Source: Magnetospirillum sp. 64-120
GTDB taxonomy: Bacteria > Pseudomonadota > Alphaproteobacteria > Rhodospirillales > Magnetospirillaceae
Assembly (NCBI GenBank): GCA_001898825.1
Contig: MKVK01000014.1
Span: forward strand, 1 to 64,000
DNA length: 64,000 nt
Direction: 5' to 3'
The translations under genes and the position numbers were made by a program. Below, one piece after another: positions 33,922 through 42,316 of the stretch (position 1 is the first letter of the stretch; each line of letters begins with the position of its first letter). Below the pieces are notes generated by a model, which worked only from the letters and a program-made list of their open reading frames with translations, was not told where the DNA came from and ran no database searches.

Positions 33922-35402
33922 ACCAAGCCGAAGTGCTGGACTTCCTGGCCGATCCCGCCACCCATGGCGGCGCCCCGGTACACCGCATCGAAACCCATAT
34001 CTCGGTGCTGTTCCTGGCCGGGGAAAAGGCCTGGAAACTGAAAAAAGCGGTCACCCTGCCCTTTTTGGACTTCGCCAGCCTGGAACAGCGCCATGCCGCC
34101 TGTTTGACCGAAATCGAGGTCAACCGCGTCGCCGCCGGGGAACTGTATCTGGGGGTGGTGCCGGTGACCCGCGACGACGCCGGAAGCCTGCACCTGGGCG
34201 GCGACGGGGCAGTGGTGGAATGGCTGGTGGAAATGCGCCGGTTCCAGCAGGAAAACCTGCTGTCGGCTTTGCTGGATGCCGGCAAGGTGGACCGCCGCCT
34301 GATCCAGGACGTGGCCGAAGCCGCCTGGAAGCAGCACCGTCAGGCCCCCATCCGTTCCGACAAAGGCGGCGCGGCGGGCTTGCGCCACGTCATCCGAACC
34401 AACGCCGCCACCATGGCCGGGCTTGGCGCCGTCATCCCCCCCCAGCGAGCCGAGCACGTCACCCAAGCCTCGCTGGCAATGCTGGAACGCTTGGCGCCGC
34501 TGATGGACCGCCGCCGGGCCGAAGGCCGGGTGCGGCGCTGCCACGGCGACCTGCATTGCGGCAACATCTGCCTTTATCAGGGCCGCGCCCTGCCCTTTGA
34601 CGCCATCGAGTTTTCCGAGGACTTCGCCTGCGTCGACACCTTCTATGACCTTTGCTTCTTGTTGATGGACCTGGATCATCGTGGCCACCGCGCCCTGGCC
34701 AGCCACGCCATGAACCATTACCTGGACCTGTCGGGGGATTACGAAGCGGTGGCCATGACGCCTTTGATGCTGTCCACCCGGGCCATCATCCGCGCCCATG
34801 TGCTGGCCACCATGGGACAGGGCAAAGCCGCCAATTCCTACATGGATGCCGCCGAGGCCTATCTGCGGCCGTCCGCCCCCCGTCTTGTGGCCGTCGGCGG
34901 ATTGTCGGGCAGCGGCAAGTCGCACATGGGCCGCGAACTGGCGCCGTTCATGGCCGCCCCCGGCGCGGCGGTGGTCAGGACCGACGCGCTCAGGAAGCAG
35001 ATCATGGGCACGCCGCTGCTGGAAAAGCTGCCGCCCCAAGCCTATGACGGGGAAACCGGGCGCCGGACCTATGACAGGCTTTACGACACCTGCCTGAACC
35101 TGCTGCGGGCCGGCCATGCGGTGGTCGCCGACGCGGTGTTCGCCAAGCCCGAACAACGCGCCGCCATCGAAGCCGTCGCCCGCCAGGCCGGCGTCCCCTT
35201 TGACGGGCTGTGGCTGTGGACCGAACCGGAACTGGCGGCCCGCCGCATCGAGGGGCGCCAGGGCAACGTGTCCGACGCCACGGTCGAGGTGCTGCGCCAG
35301 CAATTGCAGATTGATCTTGGTCCCATGACCTGGACCAAAATCAATACCGGCGGATCAAAAGACGCAGCCCTGGCATCGGGCCGTGCCGCGTTGTGCTTAT
35401 AG
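33918..35402 (+). CDS. APH-like kinase fused to a P-loop (AAA/zeta-type) kinase domain
   Basis: 494 residues. The N-terminal two thirds look like an aminoglycoside-phosphotransferase-fold enzyme, with catalytic CHGDLHCGNI at 208-217 and the metal-binding DAIEF at 228-232. The C-terminal third is a P-loop kinase, with GGLSGSGKSH at 327-336 and a basic lid region with RRIEGRQGNVSDAT. This pairing is known in a conserved but poorly characterised family. It is coupled to the Nudix gene upstream. It is probably not an antibiotic-resistance gene. Substrates are unknown. Confidence 0.85.
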   Translation: MNQAEVLDFLADPATHGGAPVHRIETHISVLFLAGEKAWKLKKAVTLPFLDFASLEQRHAACLTEIEVNRVAAGELYLGVVPVTRDDAGSLHLGGDGAVVEWLVEMRRFQQENLLSALLDAGKVDRRLIQDVAEAAWKQHRQAPIRSDKGGAAGLRHVIRTNAATMAGLGAVIPPQRAEHVTQASLAMLERLAPLMDRRRAEGRVRRCHGDLHCGNICLYQGRALPFDAIEFSEDFACVDTFYDLCFLLMDLDHRGHRALASHAMNHYLDLSGDYEAVAMTPLMLSTRAIIRAHVLATMGQGKAANSYMDAAEAYLRPSAPRLVAVGGLSGSGKSHMGRELAPFMAAPGAAVVRTDALRKQIMGTPLLEKLPPQAYDGETGRRTYDRLYDTCLNLLRAGHAVVADAVFAKPEQRAAIEAVARQAGVPFDGLWLWTEPELAARRIEGRQGNVSDATVEVLRQQLQIDLGPMTWTKINTGGSKDAALASGRAALCL

Positions 35403-35450
35403 GCCCGTGGGGGCATAATCAAAGCAACAGGTTTCAAGGGGAGAAGTATC

Positions 35451-36311
35451 ATGTCCACCATCAAAACCATCTTGGCCCCCGTCGGCGACGCCCAGGCGGC
35501 CCAGGCCCCCCTCGAGGCCGCGTTCCGTCTGGCCGCGCTTTTCGGCGCCCATGTCACCGCCCTGCATGTCCGCCCCGACCCCACGTCGGCGGTGCCGCTG
35601 ATCGGTGAAGGCATGTCGGGCGCCATGGTCGAGGAAATGCTGAACACCGCCGAGAAACAGGGCCGTGACGCCGCCGCCGCCGCCCGCGCCGTCTATGACG
35701 ACCTGCGCGGCCGCCATTCCGTCACCGAACAGTCGGCGCCGCCGGCCGAAACCGTCACCACCCAATGGCTGGAAGTGGTGGGTCGCGAGGAAGAAGTCAT
35801 CGCCCACAAGGGCCGTGTCGCCGACATGGTGGTGATGGGCCATCCGGGTACCGGGTTGGACGACACCTCGGGCCTGTCTTTGAACGCCGCCCTGCTGGAC
35901 AGCGGCCGTCCGCTGCTGCTGGCCCCCGCCGCCATGCCCGGCAGCATGGGCAAGCGGGTGGTGGTGGCCTGGAACGGCAGCGCCGAATCGGGCCGCGCCG
36001 TCGCCGCCGCCTTGCCGATTTTGGAAAAGGCCGAGGCGGTCACCGTGCTGACCGTCAACGAACACGATTCGCTGGCCTGCGCCGACGAATTGGTGGGCTT
36101 CCTGGGATGGCACGGCATCAAGGCCGAACACCGCGACGTTCCCGCTGGCGGCAATGCCGGCATGGCGGTGCTGGACGCCTGCAAGGACGCCGCGGCCGAC
36201 ATGCTGGTGATGGGCGCCTATACCCATTCGCGCCTGCGTCAGCTGATCCTGGGCGGCGTCACCCGCCACGTGCTGGCGCATGCGGCGATTCCGGTGTTAC
36301 TCAGCCACTAA
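35451..36311 (+). CDS. Universal stress protein with two Usp domains
   Basis: 286 residues, two tandem Usp folds of about 145. The first begins IKTILAPVGDAQAAQ; the second begins KRVVVAWNGSAESGRAV and ends with the nucleotide-binding pattern MGAYTHSRLRQLILGGVTRHVL. ATP binding by the second copy is likely; the first copy's glycine motif (MGHPGTGLDDTSG) is altered. AAGGGGAG precedes the ATG. It is probably a single-gene unit ending at a REP-like element. Confidence 0.9.
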   Translation: MSTIKTILAPVGDAQAAQAPLEAAFRLAALFGAHVTALHVRPDPTSAVPLIGEGMSGAMVEEMLNTAEKQGRDAAAAARAVYDDLRGRHSVTEQSAPPAETVTTQWLEVVGREEEVIAHKGRVADMVVMGHPGTGLDDTSGLSLNAALLDSGRPLLLAPAAMPGSMGKRVVVAWNGSAESGRAVAAALPILEKAEAVTVLTVNEHDSLACADELVGFLGWHGIKAEHRDVPAGGNAGMAVLDACKDAAADMLVMGAYTHSRLRQLILGGVTRHVLAHAAIPVLLSH

Positions 36312-36325
36312 AGGGCTGAAGGCCG

Positions 36326-36363
36326 GCCCGAGCCGGGCCCGCTTAGGGCGCCCGCGCGGGCTT
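36326..36363 (+). repeat. REP-like palindromic element, copy 4
   Basis: GCCCGAGCCGGGCCCGCTTA, then GGGCGCCCGCGCGGGCTT, fills the gap between the convergent usp-like and methyltransferase genes. Its GGGCTTA end provides the TAA stop of the methyltransferase on the minus strand. Confidence 0.65.
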
Positions 36364-37126
36364 AGATTACCCAGGCCAGGGCGTCCTTTAGAATGGCCTG
36401 CGCCGCATCCGTATAGGCTCCGTCGTCATGATGGGCCACAAGACCGGGCAGGATTTCCATGGGCGCCTTGGAATCCTTTCGCGCCGTCACCAGAACCCGG
36501 GTGGCGGCGCGATTGTTTTTGGGCCAGATGGGAACCACCCGGATTTCCCCCAGCTTCAGGCCTTCCAAGCCGGCCAGGATGCGGCCCAGATGGTCGGCGC
36601 GGTGGATCACCCACAGCACCCCCTTGGGCCGCAGATATTTGACCGCCGCCTTCAGCCAGGTGCCCAGGTCGGCATCGCCTTCCAGATGGCCGATGGCCTT
36701 GCTGTCGGCACTGGGGGCCTGGATGGTGCCGGGTTCGTACCACGGCGGGTTGGTGATGACATGGTCGAAGGTCACCCCGCGCAGTTCCGCCGGACGCGTG
36801 GTCAGGCAGCCCTGGATCACCCGATAACGTTCGTCCAATCCGTTATCCCGGGCGTTGGCCTGCGCCAGACCGGCCAATTCGGGTTGCAACTCCAGCCCGG
36901 TGACGCGGATACCCGCCACCCGCGACAACAGGCACAGGCCGGCGGTGCCGACACCGCTGCCCAGGTCCAGCACCGTCTGGCCGGCTTCAGCAGCGGTCGC
37001 CGCGGCCAGGAACACCGGGTCGGAACCGGCGCGATAACCGGTCGCCGGCTGGCGCAACGCCAACCTCCCCCCCAGAAAATGGTCCAAAGTGGTGGGAAAA
37101 TCCTCACCCGCTGGCATGGGATGCAT
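36362..37126 (-). CDS. TrmN6-type N6-adenine methyltransferase
   Basis: 254 residues. It is a Rossmann SAM-binding domain with VLDLGSGVGTAGLCLL (motif I) and the catalytic NPPWYEP (motif IV) of N6-adenine methyltransferases. The whole shape fits TrmN6/YfiC, which methylates A37 of tRNA1-Val. The start could be MHPMPAG or the second Met. It is divergent from the polyprenyl synthase gene. The TAA lies at the edge of the REP-like element. Confidence 0.83.
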   Translation of the reverse strand: MHPMPAGEDFPTTLDHFLGGRLALRQPATGYRAGSDPVFLAAATAAEAGQTVLDLGSGVGTAGLCLLSRVAGIRVTGLELQPELAGLAQANARDNGLDERYRVIQGCLTTRPAELRGVTFDHVITNPPWYEPGTIQAPSADSKAIGHLEGDADLGTWLKAAVKYLRPKGVLWVIHRADHLGRILAGLEGLKLGEIRVVPIWPKNNRAATRVLVTARKDSKAPMEILPGLVAHHDDGAYTDAAQAILKDALAWVI

Positions 37127-37228
37127 CCTTTTGCTTAAGTTCCTTGCGGATGTAAGCTTGACCGACTTTCCGCCGCAAGCCTATGTTCACCCTGCGGCAG
37201 GGGATATGCTGAAGTCAGGAGTGGTCGA

Positions 37229-38248
37229 GTGGCAGTCGTGGTGAGCTTGGAAAACGAACGGGCGAAGAAGGCCAAAAGCTTCGACACCCTGGTGTCCCTG
37301 GTCAAGGACGATCTGGACAAGGTCAACCGCACCATCATCGACCGCATGCACAGCCCGGTCGAACTGATCCCGCAATTGGCCGGCCATCTGGTGGCGTCGG
37401 GCGGCAAGCGTCTGCGCCCGGTGCTGACCTTGGCCTCGGCCAAGCTGGCGGGCCATACCGGCGACCGCCACATCAAGCTGGCGGCCTGTGTGGAATTCAT
37501 CCATACCGCCACGCTTTTGCACGACGACGTGGTCGACGAATCCGAATTGCGGCGCGGTCAGGCCTCGGCCAACGCTTTGTTCGGCAACAAGCCCAGCGTG
37601 CTGGTGGGCGACTTTTTGTTCTCGCGTTCGTTCGAGCTGATGGTGGAAGACGGCTCGCTGTCGGTGCTGGCCATCCTGTCGCGCGCCTCTTCGGTGATCG
37701 CCGAAGGTGAAGTCCTGCAGTTGATCACCGCCAACGACACCGACACCAGCGAAGACGCCTATCTGGAAGTCATCCGTTCGAAGACCGCCGCCTTGTTCGC
37801 CGCCGCCTGCCGCATCGGCGCCGTGGTCGCCGACCGCCCCAAGGCCGAGGAAGAAGCCCTGGACAGCTATGGCCTGAACCTGGGCATCGCCTTCCAGTTG
37901 ATCGACGACGTGCTGGATTATTCGGCCAAGCAGGCGGTTCTGGGCAAGACCGTGGGCGACGACTTCCGCGAAGGCAAGATCACCCTGCCCATCATCCTGG
38001 CCTTCCGCCGTGGCGACGACGAGGAACGCGAGTTCTGGCGCCGCACCGTGGAACGCCTGGAACAGGAAGAAGGCGATTTGGAACGCGCCTTCGCCCTGAT
38101 GGAAAAGCACGGCACCTTGGCCGACACCATCGCCCGCGCCCGCCATTACGGCGAAGTGGCCCGTGACGCCCTGCGCCTGTTCCCCGACGGGGCCATCAAG
38201 CAGGCGATGATCGACGTCATCGACTTCTGCATCGACCGCGCTTACTAG
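37229..38248 (+). CDS. ispB: Polyprenyl (octaprenyl-type) diphosphate synthase
   Basis: 339 residues. Both Asp-rich motifs are present: LLHDDVVDESELRRG and FQLIDDVLDYS, as are GGKRLRP and GKTVGDDFREGKITLP. It extends farnesyl diphosphate with isopentenyl units to make the ubiquinone side chain; the number of units cannot be read from sequence alone. It starts at GTG, with AGGAG upstream. A 12-bp imperfect hairpin (GAACCGTTTCCG/CGGAACCGGTTC, 38249-38278) follows the stop but lacks a T run. Confidence 0.92.
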   Translation: MAVVVSLENERAKKAKSFDTLVSLVKDDLDKVNRTIIDRMHSPVELIPQLAGHLVASGGKRLRPVLTLASAKLAGHTGDRHIKLAACVEFIHTATLLHDDVVDESELRRGQASANALFGNKPSVLVGDFLFSRSFELMVEDGSLSVLAILSRASSVIAEGEVLQLITANDTDTSEDAYLEVIRSKTAALFAAACRIGAVVADRPKAEEEALDSYGLNLGIAFQLIDDVLDYSAKQAVLGKTVGDDFREGKITLPIILAFRRGDDEEREFWRRTVERLEQEEGDLERAFALMEKHGTLADTIARARHYGEVARDALRLFPDGAIKQAMIDVIDFCIDRAY

Positions 38249-38294
38249 AACCGTTTCCGTTGAAGCGGAACCGGTTCTGGCTTTGCCAAGGGGC

Positions 38295-38442
38295 GCCCCG
38301 TGCCGGGGCCGCTCAGACGCCGCGCGGGCTTTGGTTTGGCCAGTGGCCGCCCCGTGCCGGGGCCGCTCAGACGCCGCGCGGGCTTTGGTTTGGCCAGTGG
38401 CCGCCCCGCGCCGGGGCCGCTCAGACGCCGCGCGGGCTTTAG
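38295..38442 (+). repeat. Tandem REP-like array: 54-base unit, nearly three copies
   Basis: Copies start at 38295, 38349 and 38403. Each is GCCCCGTGCCGGGGCCGCTC, then AGACGCCGCGCGGGCTTTGG and TTTGGCCAGTGGCC. The third has one T-to-C change (GCCCCGCG) and stops at the TAA of the minus-strand PhyH gene, which it overlaps. It is the same element family as at 139, 6013, 14188 and 36326, but amplified. It lies between convergent genes. Confidence 0.85.
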
Positions 38443-39464
38443 GCCCATTCCGGGATATAGCCGAAATCCGCCGGGAACATGGTCATGTAATGGACCAGCC
38501 GGGGAACCTTGGCGGTGTTCGGCGTCGGCCCGTGGGCCAGGGCATGGTGCCACAGCACCATGTCCCCCGCCTGGCCGGCGATAGGGGTCATGGTCACATG
38601 CCTGGCCGCGTATTCCCGCGGGTTGGCGCCGGGCGGCAGTGAATCCAGCCAAGCGCCAAGACTCCGATGCATGCCTGGAACCAGGGCGAAGGCGCCTTGG
38701 TCGGCCGCCGTGTCGGTCAGGTAGATCAGCCCCTGGATGCCAAACGGAACCGGCTGCACCAAGCTGACATCCCAATGGATGCCCGGGCCGGGGAAATTGA
38801 AATTCGCCGACACCGGGGCGTTGAAGCCGATACGGTCGGTGGTGGCCCACAGGTCGCTGCGTCCCCACAATTGGGCAAAGGCCTTGTGGATGCGTGCCGA
38901 ATGCCGGTTCGCGTCCAAGGCCGGGTGGCGGAACACCTGAACGAACACACATTGCTGGTCGGGGCCGAAACGCCCCCAGTCGGCGGGGTTGTCGGGATCC
39001 ATGCCTTGGGACCGCCACACCACCTCGGCGGTGTCGCGGGCGGCATCGGGGCTGATCGCGCCTTTCAGCAACACCCAACCATGTTCGTCCCAGTGGTCCA
39101 GGTCGTTCTGATCCAGCACCGGGGCCATGTCGTCGATGCCGCGCATCCACTGCACCGTGGCGGGCGGCAAGGGGTCGCCGCGCAAGGTGGCGTTCAGCCG
39201 CGCCACCCTTTGGGGGTCAACGGCACCGCCATTGATCGCCAGAACCCAATCCTCGAACTGTTCAAAGCTGGGTCGGTTGCCGTGCAGAAAATTGATGGTG
39301 GGGGCCAAGGCCAGTTCCAACCCCGCCAGCACGGTATGCAGAACCTGCCATTCTTCGATGGCGTCTTCACGCGTCGCCGGCGGCCTGCCGCTCAATTGGC
39401 GCTGCCACAGCCGCTTCAGCCAAACGACCCCCAGCTTGCCGACGTCGTTCTTGTCCACAGACAT
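38439..39464 (-). CDS. Phytanoyl-CoA dioxygenase (PhyH) family protein
   Basis: 341 residues. The Fe(II) ligands of the 2-oxoglutarate dioxygenase fold are visible: HWD (in GPGIHWDVSLVQ) and a distal His in HHALAHGPTPNT, followed by RLVHY. Family members hydroxylate diverse small molecules; the substrate is not evident. The N-terminal 110 residues are an extra helical region. It stands alone between convergent ispB and the binding protein upstream on the same strand. Confidence 0.82.
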   Translation of the reverse strand: MSVDKNDVGKLGVVWLKRLWQRQLSGRPPATREDAIEEWQVLHTVLAGLELALAPTINFLHGNRPSFEQFEDWVLAINGGAVDPQRVARLNATLRGDPLPPATVQWMRGIDDMAPVLDQNDLDHWDEHGWVLLKGAISPDAARDTAEVVWRSQGMDPDNPADWGRFGPDQQCVFVQVFRHPALDANRHSARIHKAFAQLWGRSDLWATTDRIGFNAPVSANFNFPGPGIHWDVSLVQPVPFGIQGLIYLTDTAADQGAFALVPGMHRSLGAWLDSLPPGANPREYAARHVTMTPIAGQAGDMVLWHHALAHGPTPNTAKVPRLVHYMTMFPADFGYIPEWA

Positions 39465-39535
39465 CCTTCCCCCCCTGCATCATCCACAACAAATCATGAT
39501 TCAGGTTGGGATTTTACACAATCAATGAACGCAAT

Positions 39536-40675
39536 CTAATCAAGAACTTTCCAGTTACCGTCCATGATATCAACCATCCGCAATGATTCCGTGCCCAAGC
39601 CCATGTGATCGGTGGGCGACATGGTGAACACGCCACCTTGACCGACAAAGCCCGTGGTTCGTTCGATTTCATCACGAACCTTGTCCTTGTCGGTGGTCCC
39701 GGCCCGGCGCACCGCCTCGACATAAAGATGAAGCGCGTCCCAGGCATGGCCGGCCATCATGCTGACCTCGTCGCCGGTGCGGGTCTCGAAATCGTGTTTG
39801 AAGGCGACCAGCAGCGGCTTTTGCCGGTCAGTGTCGGGCAACATGTCAGCGACGGACAAAGCGCCGGCGGGCAGGCGCATGCCGTCGGCGGCCTTGCCCA
39901 CCAGCCGCAGGAAATCCCGCGAGGCGACGCCATGGGATTGGTAAACCGGCAGGGTCAGCCCCAATTGACGGATGTTGCGGCTGACCACCGCCGGCCCCTG
40001 GCCGGTGCCGAAGACGAACAGCGCCTGCACCCCCGGCGTGGCACGGATGCGGGTCAGTTGGGCGGTGACATCCGGATCGCGCGGGCCATAGGTTTCATCA
40101 GCGACGATGTCGATGCCGAAACCGGGGGCCAGTTCCACGCACTGATTGCGGCCGGACTTGCCGAAACCGACATTTTCCGACAACAGCGCCACCTTGGTCA
40201 GGCCGCGCCGGGTCATGTCGCCGAACACCTTTTGCGCCGCCAGACGATCGGTTTGCGGCACCTTGAAGGTCCATTTGCGCACCGGATCAACGATGGCGAC
40301 GCCGCCCCCCAGGGACAAATAAGGGATTTGCGCCTTTTCCACCAAGTTCAGCACCGCCAGCGATGTCGGCGTACCCGAACCGCCGATGATCACATCCACC
40401 CGGTCGGACTCGATCAGACGCCGCGCCAGGGTCGCCGCCTTTTCCGGCACCGACCCGTCGTCATAGACCACCAATTCCAACCGGCGCCCGAGAACGCCAC
40501 CAGCGGCGTTCAGACTCTCGACCTCCATTTCCAGGGTCTTTTTTTCGGGATCGCCCATGGGGGACATCACCCCGGTGGTGGACAAGAAAGAGCCGACACG
40601 AATGACATCGGCGGCAAAGGCAGTGAAAGCGGGCACCACCATGATTGCCGAAAGAATTACAACCAATAATCTCAT
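39536..40675 (-). CDS. Branched-chain amino-acid-type ABC substrate-binding protein
   Basis: About 379 residues with a signal peptide (LLVVILSAIMVVPAFTAFA, cut before ADVIRVG). The type I periplasmic fold shows IRVGSFLSTTGVMSPMGD, LVVYDDGSVPEKAATLARRL and VDVIIGGSGTPTSLA, as in LivJ/LivK-type proteins. No permease or ATPase gene is adjacent, so it is an orphan that may serve a distant transporter or a sensor. The start MRLLVV is preferred over a Met three codons earlier. Confidence 0.87.
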   Translation of the reverse strand: MRLLVVILSAIMVVPAFTAFAADVIRVGSFLSTTGVMSPMGDPEKKTLEMEVESLNAAGGVLGRRLELVVYDDGSVPEKAATLARRLIESDRVDVIIGGSGTPTSLAVLNLVEKAQIPYLSLGGGVAIVDPVRKWTFKVPQTDRLAAQKVFGDMTRRGLTKVALLSENVGFGKSGRNQCVELAPGFGIDIVADETYGPRDPDVTAQLTRIRATPGVQALFVFGTGQGPAVVSRNIRQLGLTLPVYQSHGVASRDFLRLVGKAADGMRLPAGALSVADMLPDTDRQKPLLVAFKHDFETRTGDEVSMMAGHAWDALHLYVEAVRRAGTTDKDKVRDEIERTTGFVGQGGVFTMSPTDHMGLGTESLRMVDIMDGNWKVLD

Positions 40676-40766
40676 GACACACACTCTGGATATACTTTCC
40701 CTTGGTTGCGATCATAAAGCGCCGGCCATCTCGGGGATATTTTTTTGTCTCTAAGTGATCGGCTTA

Positions 40767-40794
40767 TTGAAAGTCAGTCGCAATTCATTTTAAA
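40767..40794 (+). promoter_or_regulatory. Candidate promoter of the bacteriohemerythrin gene
   Basis: TTGAAA (40767-40772), 16 bases, then TTTAAA (40789-40794), about 30 bases before the ATG. It lies in an AT-rich 140-base gap shared with the divergent binding-protein gene. Confidence 0.35.
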
Positions 40795-40823
40795 ACCACC
40801 CTCTCAACCAAGGGGTGACGGGG

Positions 40824-41216
40824 ATGACGTGGAAAGAAAGCCTAAGCACCGACGTGACGTCGGTGGACCGCCAACATCAGGAACTGATGGCCGCGGCCCA
40901 GGATTTCTTCACCCGCATCCATGACGGGCTGAGCCGTGGCGAAATGGTCGTCGGATTGGACCGCCTGATTGACCTGGTGGCCGACCACTTCGACCATGAA
41001 GAACGGGTGATGCGCAACATCGCCCTGCCCAGCCTTGCCACCCACACCCACCTGCACCGGGGGTTGTTGGAAGAAATCCGCGAATTCCGTGAAGAAACGG
41101 CCATGGGCATGAACGAACGCAGCCCTGCCGACATCGAGCATTTTCTGAATGTCTGGCTTTATCGGCACATCGTCGAGGAAGACCTGAAAATCTTCCAACA
41201 CCTGAATCGGATTTAA
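40824..41216 (+). CDS. Bacteriohemerythrin
   Basis: 130 residues. It carries the diiron O2-binding ligand set: His18 (DRQHQEL), His55 and Glu59 (HFDHEE), His74 and His78 (HTHLH), and His115 and Asp120 (HIVEED). It is a single-domain carrier or sensor of O2 with no fused output. ATG 40824, with AAGGGG upstream, is preferred over a GTG 9 bases earlier. Its stop overlaps the end of the small Cys-rich ORF on the other strand. Confidence 0.92.
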   Translation: MTWKESLSTDVTSVDRQHQELMAAAQDFFTRIHDGLSRGEMVVGLDRLIDLVADHFDHEERVMRNIALPSLATHTHLHRGLLEEIREFREETAMGMNERSPADIEHFLNVWLYRHIVEEDLKIFQHLNRI

Positions 41217-41428
41217 CCTTTCAGGATCGACCGGATCATCCCCATCATGTGCTGGGCGGCATGGGTGCATTCGCCCCGCGCCGGACAGCCGCCGGCATTG
41301 GCGCATTGCATCATGCCGTTGGCGATGGCGTGTCCACAGGCCCATTCCCCGCGATCCACATGCGCGGCCACCCGCTCGACCCGCGGCGGGTAGCATTGGC
41401 TGGCATGGGAAAGGGTGTCGGCGATCAT
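41213..41428 (-). CDS. Small Cys-rich protein, uncertain
   Basis: About 71 residues from an ATG at 41428, with five Cys: one near the start (SQCYPP) and a cluster WACGH, MMQCANAGGCPARGECTH. The Cys/His spacing suggests a metal site. The frame continues upstream to 41539, but that part is AT-rich and looks non-coding. There is no strong ribosome site. It converges with the hemerythrin gene, sharing 4 bases. It may be real; I do not recognise a family. Confidence 0.5.
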   Translation of the reverse strand: MIADTLSHASQCYPPRVERVAAHVDRGEWACGHAIANGMMQCANAGGCPARGECTHAAQHMMGMIRSILKG

Positions 41429-41555
41429 GGTCTTGTCGTCTGCCTGAGAGGAAGAACTATTCCACACAAAGATTAATGCATAATTGCGCCCAAGGGCAGT
41501 GATGGCCTGTTCCAAGTTGTGTCGCGTTGTAGCGGCCACCTGCGCTTAACAGTGG

Positions 41556-41583
41556 TTGCGACATCATCATCAATCGTTATGAT
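41556..41583 (+). promoter_or_regulatory. Candidate promoter of the lipoprotein/M48 operon
   Basis: TTGCGA (41556-41561), 16 bases, TATGAT (41578-41583), 26 bases upstream of the first ATG of the four-gene operon. GGGGGAT serves as ribosome site. Confidence 0.45.
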
Positions 41584-41608
41584 TGGCCCCGCTCACCAAG
41601 GGGGATCC

Positions 41609-42316
41609 ATGAACACGTCTTTTCGCCTTGTGCTGGCGGCCTTGCTGGCCCTGTCGGTCAGCGCCTGCGCCACTCGTACGCTCAGCACCACCGACAAGCT
41701 GAACCGCGAGGTGGCCGAGCCGAAAATCCTGCTGATGCCGGCCGACGTCGAATTGTCGGAACTGACCGCCGGCGGGTTGACGGAACTGAACGCCGAATGG
41801 ACCTTGGCCGGACAGCACAACTTGAAGATGGCGCTGAACGACCATCTGCACAAACTGAACGCCCGCTTCAGCGAATACCAGCCGCTGCCCCAGGACGACC
41901 CGCGTTACGACACCTTCCAGCAATTGCAGAAACTGCACGGTGTCACCGGCGTCAACATCCGCACCTATGCCTTCCCCCCCGCCCCGGGCCTGCCCGGAAA
42001 GGACGGCAAGTTCAACTGGGCCTTGGGCCCGGCCACGTCCATGCTGGGGGAAAGCACCGACGCCCAATACGCCTTGTTCGTGTGGCTGCGCGACAGCTAT
42101 ACGTCCTCGGGGCGACGCGCCATGCAGATCGCCGCCTCGCTGCTGTTCGGGATCCAACTGCAAGGCGGGCAACAAATCGGTTACGCCTCGCTGGTCGATC
42201 TGAAGACCGGCGAAATCGTCTGGTTCAACCTGCTGGCCCGCGAATCCGGCGACCTGCGCGATCTGGCCTCGGCGCGGGAAAGCATCGACACCTTGCTGAC
42301 CGGGTTGCCGAAATGA
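41609..42316 (+). CDS. Lipoprotein of unknown function, first gene of the M48 operon
   Basis: 235 residues. It has a signal peptide with lipobox LSVSAC (lipidated Cys20), so it is membrane-anchored. The rest shows no motif I recognise; it contains FNWALGPATSMLGES and LLFGIQLQGGQQIGYASLVDLKTGEIVWFN, here in part GYASLVDLKTGEIVWFN, a beta-type strand pattern seen in some outer-membrane lipoproteins. Its stop overlaps the next start (ATGA), and it is the lead gene of a four-gene unit with two M48 proteases. Confidence 0.78.
   Translation: MNTSFRLVLAALLALSVSACATRTLSTTDKLNREVAEPKILLMPADVELSELTAGGLTELNAEWTLAGQHNLKMALNDHLHKLNARFSEYQPLPQDDPRYDTFQQLQKLHGVTGVNIRTYAFPPAPGLPGKDGKFNWALGPATSMLGESTDAQYALFVWLRDSYTSSGRRAMQIAASLLFGIQLQGGQQIGYASLVDLKTGEIVWFNLLARESGDLRDLASARESIDTLLTGLPK

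Noticed and set aside
33918-35402. Aminoglycoside resistance gene
   Set aside because: The APH-like motif alone does not show this; fusion to a P-loop kinase and coupling with Nudix points to a housekeeping or unknown metabolic role.
38295-38442. Possible CRISPR array
   Set aside because: The unit is 54 bases repeated head to tail without distinct spacers, and no cas genes are present; it is an amplified REP-like element.
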